35,196 bases of DNA from UMGS1889 sp964540575. GTDB taxonomy: Bacteria; Bacillota; Clostridia; Oscillospirales; Ruminococcaceae. Location: contig CAZINI010000031.1 in the NCBI GenBank assembly GCA_964540575.1, positions 1 through 35,196 on the forward strand, read 5' to 3'. A program made the position numbers and the translations under genes. How positions within the stretch are numbered: the first letter of the stretch is position 1; every line of letters begins with the position of its first letter. This document shows positions 6,838-14,747 of this stretch, piece after piece. The notes beneath the pieces are model-generated. The model worked only from the letters and a program-made list of their open reading frames with translations. It did not search any database and was not told the origin of the DNA.

Positions 6838-8046
6838 ATGAAGTATGTAGTTCTGCTGTGTGACGGCTGTGCAGATTATCCCGTGGAGGAGCTTGGCGGC
6901 AAGACACCGCTTTCTGCGTCGGTTACACCAAATATGGATAAGCTTGCAAAGGATTCCGTTATGGGTCTTGTAAGAACGGTCGCACCCGGCTTGAAGCCCG
7001 GTTCGGACGTTGCAAATCTTTCTGTTCTGGGATATGACCCCGCTGTCTGCTATACGGGACGTTCTCCGCTGGAGGCAGGCAGCATCGGCGTTGATATGAA
7101 GCCCACGGACGTTTCATTCAGATGCAATCTCGTTACCGTTTCCGACGAGCCTAATTTCGAGGATAAAACACTTGTTGACTACTGTGCGGATGATATTTCC
7201 ACCGAAGAGGGAAGGGAGATAGTTGCTTTCCTGAAAGAACATTTCGACAGCGATGAGTTCACCCTTTACAGCGGCGTAAGCTACCGTCACTGCCTTATCT
7301 GGAACGGCGGTACCACCGACGTCGGAACGCTGACACCTCCCCACGATATTACAGGCAGAAAGATCAAAGAATATCAGCCTTTACACCCCAATGCCGCAAA
7401 GCTTTTCGATATGATGAAAAAGTCCTGCGAGCTGCTGAAAGACCACCCCGTAAACAAGGCGAGAATTGCAAGAGGACTGCGTCCCGCAAACTGTGTTTGG
7501 TTCTGGGGCGAGGGCGTTCGTGCGGAGCTGGAGAATTTCACAAAGCTTTACGGTCTGAAAGGTTCTATGATCTCAGCTGTTGACCTGTTAAAGGGAATAG
7601 GCAAGTTCAGCGGAATGAATGTTGTAAACGTTGAGGGTGCAACAGGATATATCGACACAAACTTCAAGGGCAAGGCAGATGCAGCGATAAGCGAGCTGAA
7701 AAACGGCAGCGATTTTGTCTATATCCACGTTGAAGCACCCGACGAGTGCGGACACCGTCACGAGATACAGAACAAGGTAAAGTCGCTGGAGCTTATCGAC
7801 ACCGAAATTCTCGGCAGAATTCTCCCCGAGCTTGAAAAAATGGGCGATTTCAAGATAATGATTCTTCCCGACCACCCCACACCTCTTGCTCTGAAAACAC
7901 ACACCTCCGACCCCGTTCCCTTTATGATATACAGAAGCTCCCATAAGGTGGAGGGTCAGCCCGCATTTACCGAGGAAAACGCCAAGAATACGGGCGTATT
8001 CATCGAGCAGGGTCCTACAATTATGAAGTATTTTATTGATCTGTAA
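6838..8046 (+). CDS. apgM: Cofactor-independent phosphoglycerate mutase, archaeal-type (ApgM)
   Basis: A 402-residue enzyme of the alkaline phosphatase superfamily, interconverting 3- and 2-phosphoglycerate in glycolysis without bisphosphoglycerate. The metal-binding Asp is in LLCDGCADYP at the N-terminus. The nucleophile serine is in GSDVANLSVLGYDP, followed by YTGRSPLEAGSIGVDM. The second metal cluster is DECGHRHE, and PDHPTPLALKTHT supplies the last ligands. Length fits the ApgM branch (about 400) rather than the ~510-residue GpmI. The branch is related to a ThrH-like homoserine kinase group, but the pattern favours the mutase. It precedes fhs by 46 bases and the two probably share a transcript. 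Enolase, the next glycolytic step, lies separately at 31281. Confidence 0.9.
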   Translation: MKYVVLLCDGCADYPVEELGGKTPLSASVTPNMDKLAKDSVMGLVRTVAPGLKPGSDVANLSVLGYDPAVCYTGRSPLEAGSIGVDMKPTDVSFRCNLVTVSDEPNFEDKTLVDYCADDISTEEGREIVAFLKEHFDSDEFTLYSGVSYRHCLIWNGGTTDVGTLTPPHDITGRKIKEYQPLHPNAAKLFDMMKKSCELLKDHPVNKARIARGLRPANCVWFWGEGVRAELENFTKLYGLKGSMISAVDLLKGIGKFSGMNVVNVEGATGYIDTNFKGKADAAISELKNGSDFVYIHVEAPDECGHRHEIQNKVKSLELIDTEILGRILPELEKMGDFKIMILPDHPTPLALKTHTSDPVPFMIYRSSHKVEGQPAFTEENAKNTGVFIEQGPTIMKYFIDL

Positions 8047-8092
8047 TATTTTCCGAAAATCTGCGTAACCTATTTAAAAAAGGAGAAATTTT

Positions 8093-9763
8093 ATGCTTTC
8101 CGATATTGAAATCGCAAAACAGGCGAAGATGAAAAAAATCACCGAAATTGCCGCAAAGCTGGGCATCTCCGAAGAGGATACCGAGCCTTACGGTCACTAC
8201 AAGGCTAAGCTTGCAAGCGGTCTTTACGGCAAGCTGGCAGACCGTCCCGACGGCAAGCTGATACTCGTTACCGCAATCAATCCGACCCCTGCGGGCGAGG
8301 GAAAGACCACTATTTCCGTCGGGCTGGAAGAAGCTATGAGCAAGATCGGCAAGAAGGCTGTGCTTGCTCTGCGTGAACCGTCCCTGGGACCCGTTTTCGG
8401 CATAAAGGGCGGTGCTGCGGGCGGCGGCTATGCACAGGTCGTTCCTATGGAGGACATTAACCTTCATTTTACGGGAGATATGCACGCCATCACTGCCGCA
8501 AACAATCTGCTCTGTGCGTTGATAGACAATCATATCCATCAGGGAAATGAGCTGCGTATCGACGAGCGGCGTATAATGTTCAAGCGTTGTCTTGATATGA
8601 ACGACCGTGCTCTCCGAAACGTCATTGTCGCTCTCGGCGGCAAGCTGAACGGTTTCCCGAGAGAGGACGGCTTCCAGATAACCGTTGCTTCCGAGATAAT
8701 GGCAATTCTCTGTCTTGCAAATGATATTTCCGACCTGAAAAGGCGTATGGGAAATATTCTCGTTGCCTATAATCTGGATAATGAGCCTGTTTACGCAAGA
8801 GATCTTGGTGCGGAGGGAGCAATGACCGCACTTATGCGAGATGCCTTGAAGCCAAATCTTGTGCAGACGCTGGAAAATAATCCCGCAATCGTTCACGGCG
8901 GACCCTTTGCAAATATCGCCCACGGCTGCAATTCCGTGCAGGCGACAAAGCTTGCTTTGAAGCTGGGCGATTATGCAATAACCGAAGCAGGCTTCGGTTC
9001 AGACCTCGGTGCTGAGAAGTTCTTTGACATAAAGTGCCGTTTTGCGGGACTGAAACCCGACTGTGTTGTGCTGGTGGCAACTATCCGTGCACTGAAATAT
9101 AACGGCGGCGTTCCCAAGCCCGAACTGAATTCGGAAAATACCGAAGCACTGAAAAAGGGCATTGTCAATCTGAAAACGCATATCGAAAATATGCAGAAAT
9201 TCGGACTTCCCGTGGTGGTCGCTATCAACCGTTTCCATACCGATACGGAAGCCGAAATAGCAATAATCAAGGATTTCTGTGCCGAAATGGGCGTTGAGGT
9301 TTCTCTTGCGGAGATATTCGCCAAGGGCGGCGAGGGCGGAACAGACCTTGCGGAAAAGGTCTGCAAAACCATCGAAAACAATCCCTCCAACTTCAAGCCT
9401 ATTTACGATGAAAAGCTTCCTATCAAGGAAAAGCTTGAAACCATTGCCCGTGAGATATACCGTGCGGACGGCGTAGTATTCACGACTCAGGCGGAGAAGG
9501 CTATTGCCGAAATAGAGCGTCTTGGCTATGGTGATACGCCCGTTTGCGTGGCTAAGACTCAGTATTCGCTGTCCGATGACCCCGCCAAGCTGGGCAAGCC
9601 CGAGGGCTTCAAGATAACCGTCCGTGATGTAAAGCTGTCTGCCGGTGCGGGCTTTGTGGTCGCACTTACGGGAGATATTATGACTATGCCGGGACTTCCC
9701 AAGGCACCTGCCGCTTTGAAGATTGACTGTGATGAAAACGGGGAAATTTCGGGACTTTTCTGA
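8093..9763 (+). CDS. fhs: Formate-tetrahydrofolate ligase
   Basis: A 556-residue cytoplasmic enzyme that makes 10-formyltetrahydrofolate from formate, THF and ATP, feeding purine synthesis and one-carbon metabolism (the methyl branch of the acetyl-CoA pathway in acetogens). The ATP-binding loop is TPAGEGKTTISVGL near residue 65. EPSLGPVFGIKGGAAGGGYA, FTGDMHAITAANNL and the C-terminal TGDIMTMPGLPKAPAA are all conserved. Length is normal for the family. AAAAAGGAG lies 7 bases upstream of the ATG. No other one-carbon gene is adjacent, so an acetogenic lifestyle cannot be claimed. Confidence 0.97.
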   Translation: MLSDIEIAKQAKMKKITEIAAKLGISEEDTEPYGHYKAKLASGLYGKLADRPDGKLILVTAINPTPAGEGKTTISVGLEEAMSKIGKKAVLALREPSLGPVFGIKGGAAGGGYAQVVPMEDINLHFTGDMHAITAANNLLCALIDNHIHQGNELRIDERRIMFKRCLDMNDRALRNVIVALGGKLNGFPREDGFQITVASEIMAILCLANDISDLKRRMGNILVAYNLDNEPVYARDLGAEGAMTALMRDALKPNLVQTLENNPAIVHGGPFANIAHGCNSVQATKLALKLGDYAITEAGFGSDLGAEKFFDIKCRFAGLKPDCVVLVATIRALKYNGGVPKPELNSENTEALKKGIVNLKTHIENMQKFGLPVVVAINRFHTDTEAEIAIIKDFCAEMGVEVSLAEIFAKGGEGGTDLAEKVCKTIENNPSNFKPIYDEKLPIKEKLETIAREIYRADGVVFTTQAEKAIAEIERLGYGDTPVCVAKTQYSLSDDPAKLGKPEGFKITVRDVKLSAGAGFVVALTGDIMTMPGLPKAPAALKIDCDENGEISGLF

Positions 9764-9788
9764 TATGTAATGTATCGTTAATAATGAA

Positions 9789-9833
9789 AAAGCTTCGTAA
9801 AGCCTTAATTTTGGGCTTTGCGAAGCTTTCTGT
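9789..9833. terminator. Bidirectional terminator after fhs
   Basis: A 16-bp stem (9789-9804 with 9814-9829), built from AAAGCTTCG/CGAAGCTTT and AAAGCC/GGCTTT with one wobble pair, has a 9-base loop. TCTGTTT follows on the plus strand and TTTTTCATT on the minus strand, so it serves both convergent genes. Confidence 0.85.
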
Positions 9834-10547
9834 TTATCGGTATGATAATTTTTTCTTTATAAATGAGATTATCCGTTCAAATATAATAGCTGTTACCATT
9901 CCGAAGCAAGCAATGGGAACGGAACACGCAAGCAGAAGAATAATTATAAGCGAGATCATAAAAGAATTTGCGGTCATAATGGAAAATGCTGCGAAAACAA
10001 TCGCTATAATGCCGCCAAACTGCATAAATCTGATTCTGATACTGCTATAACCTGTCCTGCGTTTCAGTATGGGATATGAAAAATAACATATCACGGCGGC
10101 AGGCAAGCTCATAATAAAGCTTTGCAGCATATATTCAAAAGGTCGGTCAGATGTGTTAATAAAGTTACAATCTTCATTGCAATATCCGAGAAAAATATAA
10201 ATTAGAATAAAACATATCTCAACAGCAATTATGCTTATTTTTCTCATTCCCGCAGGTTCGGTATTGTATTCACATTGTTTAATATCAAGAAGTGTTTGAA
10301 GTTCTTGGTCGGAAAGATTTTTGATCTTATTCTTAGACAGCAGCTCAATGCTTTTTTCTGTTTCGCAAAAGGTAAGGCAGAGCTTTTCCGATTTGTCCTC
10401 GGGGGTGGCAAACACGGTTCGGCGTGCGTTTTCTTCATCTTTACTTAGACGGATAAGCTCGGGAAATTCCGCCGACAGCTTGTCGACAAGCTCGGTGTAA
10501 TCGCTTTTGTCGGCATTGTCGGAAAGTCGGTATGAAAATCTGTACAT
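9834..10547 (-). CDS. Uncharacterised membrane protein
   Basis: A 237-residue protein I do not recognise. Residues 1-100 are soluble and charged (starts MYRFSYRLSDNADKSDYTEL), with a short segment LSDQELQTLLDIKQCEYNTEPAGMR at about 80-103. Four hydrophobic segments follow at about 104-122, 140-160, 172-192 and 195-225, ending in a basic tail. The topology recalls small two-component-less sensors or accessory proteins of Firmicutes but no motif supports a function. The start is backed by AAAAGGAG at the right distance and a perfect promoter at 10605-10633. It is convergent with fhs and downstream of clpB, from which it is separated by a terminator-like element. Confidence 0.8.
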   Translation of the reverse strand: MYRFSYRLSDNADKSDYTELVDKLSAEFPELIRLSKDEENARRTVFATPEDKSEKLCLTFCETEKSIELLSKNKIKNLSDQELQTLLDIKQCEYNTEPAGMRKISIIAVEICFILIYIFLGYCNEDCNFINTSDRPFEYMLQSFIMSLPAAVICYFSYPILKRRTGYSSIRIRFMQFGGIIAIVFAAFSIMTANSFMISLIIILLLACSVPIACFGMVTAIIFERIISFIKKKLSYR

Positions 10548-10604
10548 AAGGCGTACTCCTTTTTATGTCGGGTCGCTGATGTGTTTGGAAATCTCTTTGG
10601 GTCT

Positions 10605-10633
10605 ATTATAATTCATCTTTCGATAAATGTCAA
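10605..10633 (-). promoter_or_regulatory. SigA-type promoter of the membrane protein gene
   Basis: On the minus strand TTGACA (10628-10633) and TATAAT (10605-10610) are perfect consensus hexamers with a 17-base spacer. The -35 box follows the structured element at 10642-10765 directly. Confidence 0.85.
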
Positions 10634-10641
10634 GACGCAAA

Positions 10642-10765
10642 AAAGGACTGCCCTAAGGGGCGACCCCTTTGTCAATTCGTTCGATAAACAGCGAAATGAA
10701 CAAAGTTTGTCGCTCGGTACCGATAAAACTTTCATATCGGTACTACCCTAGAAAAGCAGTCCTTT
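10642..10765 (-). repeat. Structured element, copy A, downstream of clpB
   Basis: The element reads in the clpB direction and begins 26 bases after the clpB stop. Its ends are a perfect 10-bp inverted repeat AAAGGACTGC/GCAGTCCTTT (10642-10651 with 10756-10765). Inside, on the minus strand, it carries GGTACCGAGCGACAAA, TTCATTTCGCTGTTTATCGA and GGGGTCGCCCCTTA, which align with copy B at 32552. Copy A also has an extra hairpin GTACCGAT/ATCGGTAC (10717-10724 with 10736-10743). The closing stem is followed by TTTTTTGCG on the minus strand, so copy A can act as clpB's terminator. The shared core points to a dispersed repeat or an RNA family rather than a plain terminator. Confidence 0.7.
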
Positions 10766-10790
10766 GCAGTTAAAAAATTTCCCGGGAAAT

Positions 10791-13403
10791 TTATTCTTCG
10801 ATCTTTGCCACGGAAACCGTCAGAGCATCATCAACGAAATCTACCGTAAGAGTTGAATAAGGCTCAATGTCCTCGGCGATTATCTTTCGTGCAATAAGCG
10901 TTTCCACCTTGCTCTGGATAAATCTCTTAAGCGGTCTTGCACCGAATACGGGGTCGTAGCCCTCGTCGATGATATAGTTCTTTGCCGCTTCCGTAACGGT
11001 TACGGAAAGCTGTCTGTCCTCCAGACGATTGCTGAGATGAGCAAGCATAATATCCACGATCTGACCAATGTCCGACTTGGAAAGGGGCTTGTACAGCACT
11101 ACCTCGTCCAGACGGTTCAGGAACTCGGGACGGAACTGCTCATGCAGCAGCTCGTTTACTTCCTCTTCGGCTTCCTCGGATATGGTGTTGTCCTCGTTGA
11201 TGCCGTTCAGAATAGCGGACGAACCGAGATTTGAGGTGAGGATAATGATAGTGTTCTTGAAATCTATTTTGCGTCCCTGAGAATCGGTAATATGGCCGTC
11301 ATCAAGCACCTGTAAGAGAATGTTGAACACATCGGGGTGTGCCTTTTCCACCTCATCGAACAGTACAACGGAATAGGGTCTGCGGCGTACAGCTTCGGTC
11401 AGCTGACCGCCCTCATCATAGCCAACATATCCCGGAGGTGCTCCAATCAGACGGCTTACGGAGAATTTCTCCATATATTCCGTCATATCAATGCGGACAA
11501 TGTTCTTTTCATCATCAAACAGAGCTTCGGCAAGAGCTTTTGCAAGCTCGGTCTTTCCGACACCGGTAGGACCAAGGAACATAAACGAACCTATGGGTCT
11601 GTTGGGGTCCTGAATGCCCGCTCTCGAACGGAGGATAGCTTCGCTTACCTTAAGAACGGCTTCGTCCTGTCCGATAACACGCTTGTGGAGGATATTTTCC
11701 ATATTCAGCAGCTTTTCACGCTCGCCCTCCATCAGCTTTGCAACGGGAATACCCGTCCAGCGGCTGATGATTCGGGTGATTTCTTCCTCTGTAACCTTGT
11801 CACGGAGAAGGGTGTGCTTTTTGCCGTTATGCTCCTCGTCCTCCGCTTCGTCAAGTTCTTTCTGGAGAGAGGGGAGTTTTCCGTATTTCAGCTCGGCAGC
11901 CTTGTTAAGGTCGTAGCTGCGTTCGGCGGCGGCAATTTCGCCGTTTATCTTCTCTATTTCCTCACGAAGCTTCTGAACCTTGCCGATGGACGCCTTTTCG
12001 TTTTCCCAGCGTGCTTTCATCTCGGCAAATTCCGCACGCATTTCCGCAAGTTCCTTCTGAATTTCCTCAAGATGCTCCTTGGAAAGCTTGTCGTCCTCTT
12101 TTTTTAGAGCAGTTTCCTCAATCTCGTGACGCATTATCTTTCGGGAAATTTCATCAAGCTCGGTGGGCATAGAATTCATTTCGGTGCGGATAAGAGCACA
12201 GGCTTCGTCCACAAGGTCTATTGCCTTATCGGGGAGAAATCTGTCGGTAATATAGCGGTTGGAAAGGGTAGCGGCGGTGATAAGTGCCGAATCCTGTATC
12301 TTTACGCCGTGGAATACCTCGTAACGTTCTTTCAGACCTCTTAAAATGGAGATAGTGTCCTCAACATTCGGCTCGGGAACCATTACGGGCTGGAAACGTC
12401 TTTCAAGTGCCTTGTCCTTTTCAATATACTGACGGTACTCGTTAAGGGTCGTTGCACCGATACAATGCAGTTCACCCCTTGCCAGCATAGGCTTCAGGAG
12501 ATTTCCTGCGTCCATTGCACCGTCACCCTTGCCCGCACCCACAATGGTGTGTATCTCATCTATAAAGAGGAGAATTTCGCCGTTTGCCTTTTTCAGCTCG
12601 TTCAGGACGGCTTTCAGACGTTCCTCAAATTCGCCCTTGTACTTTGCACCTGCAACCAGAGCACCCATATCAAGAGAGAAAATCTTCTTATCCTTAAGAT
12701 TGTTGGGGACATCTCCACGGACAATTCTCAGGGCAAGCCCCTCTGCAATAGCGGTCTTGCCGACGCCCGGTTCACCTATAAGCACGGGATTGTTTTTCGT
12801 CTTACGGGACAGAATGCGGATAACGTTTCTTATTTCGGTATCACGTCCGATAACGGGGTCAAGCTTGTTTGCTCTTGCCAGACCGACCAGCTCCTGACCG
12901 TACTTTTTCAGTGCATCGTAGGTTTCCTCGGGGGAGTCGGTGGTAACACGCTGACCGCCTCTTACTTCGGAAAGAGCCTTCAAGAAGCCGTCCTTGTCAA
13001 TGGCAAAATTTTTGAACAGCTTGGCTGTTTCCTTGTTGGGAGCTTCCAGCAGTCCGATGAAAAGGTGCTCAACGGAGATATACTCGTCGGACATACGCTT
13101 TGCGGTTTCCTCTGCCTTCTGCAATGCCCTGTCAACGTCCTGTGTGACATAAACGGTGTCGGGCTTACGTCCGCTGCCCGTTACTCGGGGAATGTTTGAA
13201 AGGGACGCTTCAACGCTGTTCTCAAAGCCCACAGTGTCCACGCCCATTTTCGTCAGCAGCTGGGGGATAAGTCCGCCCTCCTGCTTCATCATCGCATAGA
13301 GAATGTGCTGCTGCTCAATGTTCATATTCTGATATTCCACAGCAACAGACTGAGCGTTCTGCACTATCTCGATGGATTTCTTGGTCAAATTTTGCATGTT
13401 CAT
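10791..13403 (-). CDS. clpB: ATP-dependent disaggregase ClpB (Hsp100)
   Basis: A full-length 870-residue hexameric AAA+ chaperone that threads aggregated proteins through its central pore together with DnaK/DnaJ/GrpE. The N-domain (1-145) is a double Clp repeat. The first ATPase has Walker A GEPGVGKT (210-217), Walker B LLFIDEIHT and the pore loop KYKG. The M-domain coiled coil spans about 405-525 (ETALKKEDDKLSKEHLEEIQ onward), which distinguishes ClpB from ClpC/ClpA. The second ATPase has GPTGVGKTELAKA (near residue 605), VVLFDEVEKAHPDV and GARPLKRFI at its sensor-2 region. There is no IGF/L loop for ClpP, as expected. The start codon lies two bases after the stop of the ribbon-helix-helix gene (TAAATATG) with AAAGGAAG inside that gene, so the two are translationally coupled. 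Confidence 0.98.
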   Translation of the reverse strand: MNMQNLTKKSIEIVQNAQSVAVEYQNMNIEQQHILYAMMKQEGGLIPQLLTKMGVDTVGFENSVEASLSNIPRVTGSGRKPDTVYVTQDVDRALQKAEETAKRMSDEYISVEHLFIGLLEAPNKETAKLFKNFAIDKDGFLKALSEVRGGQRVTTDSPEETYDALKKYGQELVGLARANKLDPVIGRDTEIRNVIRILSRKTKNNPVLIGEPGVGKTAIAEGLALRIVRGDVPNNLKDKKIFSLDMGALVAGAKYKGEFEERLKAVLNELKKANGEILLFIDEIHTIVGAGKGDGAMDAGNLLKPMLARGELHCIGATTLNEYRQYIEKDKALERRFQPVMVPEPNVEDTISILRGLKERYEVFHGVKIQDSALITAATLSNRYITDRFLPDKAIDLVDEACALIRTEMNSMPTELDEISRKIMRHEIEETALKKEDDKLSKEHLEEIQKELAEMRAEFAEMKARWENEKASIGKVQKLREEIEKINGEIAAAERSYDLNKAAELKYGKLPSLQKELDEAEDEEHNGKKHTLLRDKVTEEEITRIISRWTGIPVAKLMEGEREKLLNMENILHKRVIGQDEAVLKVSEAILRSRAGIQDPNRPIGSFMFLGPTGVGKTELAKALAEALFDDEKNIVRIDMTEYMEKFSVSRLIGAPPGYVGYDEGGQLTEAVRRRPYSVVLFDEVEKAHPDVFNILLQVLDDGHITDSQGRKIDFKNTIIILTSNLGSSAILNGINEDNTISEEAEEEVNELLHEQFRPEFLNRLDEVVLYKPLSKSDIGQIVDIMLAHLSNRLEDRQLSVTVTEAAKNYIIDEGYDPVFGARPLKRFIQSKVETLIARKIIAEDIEPYSTLTVDFVDDALTVSVAKIEE

Positions 13404-13405
13404 AT

Positions 13406-14044
13406 TTAATCTTCCTTTCCGTTATTGAGGTTAAGGAGTATTTCGCTGCATTCTTCCTCGGGTAGCCCGAAGAATTCCTTTATGGATTCGTCAAAATGTT
13501 TTACATAAGCTGTCACAATTGCTGCGGTATCGCTTTCGGACATACTTCTGTAATCTCCGTAAATGCGGAAATTTCCCACATACTTAGCGTCCTCGATAAC
13601 ATAACCCTCAGCGTGAACGCCGTCCGCTTCGCCGTTTCCGAGAACAGTTGCCCAGACGGTGTAAAAACCGCTGACCTTGTCCCTCAGAAGCTTGTTCTGC
13701 GTTCTCAGGGCGGCCTCCATACGCCCGAGGATACTGTCGCCATCGGGGGTAAGGGTCACGGTATAACGCAGGGTCGGGTTATACTTATAATTAAGAGCAC
13801 TTCGCAGTGAGAGAATGGACGCCGAGCCGCCTTCGCAGACCCTTATGTCGCTGTCCGCTTCAAGCTGTCTGCCCACTATCCCGAACACCTCGCCTGTATG
13901 GTACTCGGGGGTTTTGAGGGACAGATAATCCGCAAGAATTTGGTTTATCAGGGCGGAGCGGGAGGTTTTCAGGCTGTACGCCGCCTTGTCGATACCTTTT
14001 ACAACCTCGTCCATGAGGATAAGGCTGTAAAGACTTTTATTCAT
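13406..14044 (-). CDS. Ribbon-helix-helix-like protein leading the clpB operon
   Basis: A 212-residue protein I cannot name. Residues 4-42 (YSLILMDEVVKGIDKAAYSL then TSRSALINQILADYLS) read like a ribbon-helix-helix (CopG/Arc/MetJ) DNA-binding motif: a short strand, a helix, a turn with TSRS, and a second helix. Residues 60-195 look like a separate alpha/beta domain with LRYTVTLTPDGDSILGR, KVSGFYTVWATVLGNG and an AIVTAYVKHFDESIKEFFGL helix; I recognise no catalytic motif. It is the first gene behind the promoter at 14072-14100 and overlaps clpB's ribosome site. No HrcA (CIRCE) or CtsR site was seen, so autoregulation of the clpB operon by this protein is a reasonable hypothesis, not a demonstrated role. 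Confidence 0.75.
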   Translation of the reverse strand: MNKSLYSLILMDEVVKGIDKAAYSLKTSRSALINQILADYLSLKTPEYHTGEVFGIVGRQLEADSDIRVCEGGSASILSLRSALNYKYNPTLRYTVTLTPDGDSILGRMEAALRTQNKLLRDKVSGFYTVWATVLGNGEADGVHAEGYVIEDAKYVGNFRIYGDYRSMSESDTAAIVTAYVKHFDESIKEFFGLPEEECSEILLNLNNGKED

Positions 14045-14062
14045 CGGGATTTTCCCTCCTTT

Positions 14063-14100
14063 GTGCTCTTAATTATAGCACGTCATATATAATTTGTCAA
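14063..14100 (-). promoter_or_regulatory. clpB-operon promoter with overlapping palindrome
   Basis: On the minus strand TTGACA (14095-14100) and TATAAT (14072-14077) have a 17-base spacer, all perfect consensus. The -10 box sits inside an inverted repeat GTGCT-N9-AGCAC (14063-14081), an obvious place for a repressor. It is not CIRCE (which has TTAGCACTC-N9-GAGTGCTAA, opposite half-site order) and no tandem GGTCAAA of CtsR is present. Confidence 0.75.
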
Positions 14101-14138
14101 GAGGTTTATATAATTTTATTTGCAAAATTTGTTTTGGA

Positions 14139-14167
14139 TTGAATTTTTCCCGTAAATAGGTTATAAT
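14139..14167 (+). promoter_or_regulatory. SigA-type promoter of the thioesterase gene
   Basis: TTGAAT (14139-14144) and TATAAT (14162-14167) are 17 bases apart; the start codon follows about 33 bases later behind AGAGGA. It is back to back with the clpB-operon promoter in the 156-base divergent region. Confidence 0.75.
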
Positions 14168-14200
14168 ACTATTTAAATAAGGAAAAGAGAGGAAAATAAA

Positions 14201-14665
14201 ATGAACGAGCAAATAAAAAAAGTATCCGACTCCGCAACGGAGCAGTGCTACATCGTAATGCCCAAGGACGCAAACGGCAACGGCAGACTATTCGGCGGCA
14301 GACTGCTTGAATGGATGGACCTTGCAGCAGCCATAACCGCAAGACGTCACGCAGGCAGGGAAGTGACCACCGCCGCCATAGACAGCATAAGCTTCAAAGC
14401 TCCCGCACACGTTGGCGATACGGTAGTTATCGGTGCAAGAGTGACTTATGTGGGACGCACTTCTATGGAGATACGCACCGAAGCGTATATGGAAAGCCTT
14501 CATGGAGAACGTTCCCTTATCAACACTGCATATTTTATCCTTATCGCACTTGATGAAAATGAAAATCCCTGTCCCGTGCCGAGAATAATCCCCGAAACTG
14601 AACAGGAACGTGCCGACTACAACGCTGCCGCCGAACGCAAACAGCAGAGAAAAAAATCCACCTAA
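14201..14665 (+). CDS. Acyl-CoA thioesterase, hotdog fold (YciA/BFIT type)
   Basis: A 154-residue single hotdog domain enzyme, likely hydrolysing acyl-CoA to free acid and CoA as a trimer of dimers. The family motif NGNGRLFGGRLLEWMD (residues ~24-39) contains the FGG loop and the catalytic Asp. ARRHAGREVTTAAIDSISFKAPAHVGD then gives the second conserved strand with the substrate-facing residues. The C-terminus is short and basic (KQQRKKST). Chain-length preference cannot be read from sequence. It is monocistronic with its own promoter, ending in a terminator shared with the convergent aldo/keto reductase. Confidence 0.9.
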   Translation: MNEQIKKVSDSATEQCYIVMPKDANGNGRLFGGRLLEWMDLAAAITARRHAGREVTTAAIDSISFKAPAHVGDTVVIGARVTYVGRTSMEIRTEAYMESLHGERSLINTAYFILIALDENENPCPVPRIIPETEQERADYNAAAERKQQRKKST

Positions 14666-14692
14666 CAACTGTTAGGTAAAATCATAAGAAAC

Positions 14693-14730
14693 AACGCCGC
14701 CGATTTCATCTGAAACCGACGGCGTATCTT
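14693..14730. terminator. Bidirectional terminator, thioesterase / aldo-keto reductase
   Basis: ACGCCG (14693-14698) pairs with CGGCGT (14719-14724), with TTTC/GAAA inside, and is followed by ATCTTTATCTT on the plus strand. On the minus strand TTGTTTCTT follows. A smaller palindrome, CTAACA/TGTTAG, lies over the thioesterase stop codon at 14661-14676. Confidence 0.75.
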
Positions 14731-14747
14731 TATCTTGTATGTATCAC

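Noticed and set aside
8033..8923. A 296-codon minus-strand open frame opposite apgM/fhs
   Set aside because: It lies opposite the fully conserved fhs coding sequence; its protein has no recognisable motif and is a by-product of codon bias.
9784..10050. A plus-strand frame of 88 codons after fhs
   Set aside because: It begins inside the terminator stem and runs opposite the membrane protein gene, which has its own consensus promoter and ribosome site.
14063..14081. CIRCE (HrcA) element at the clpB operon
   Set aside because: The N9 spacing is the same but the half sites are GTGCT and AGCAC, in the reverse order to CIRCE.
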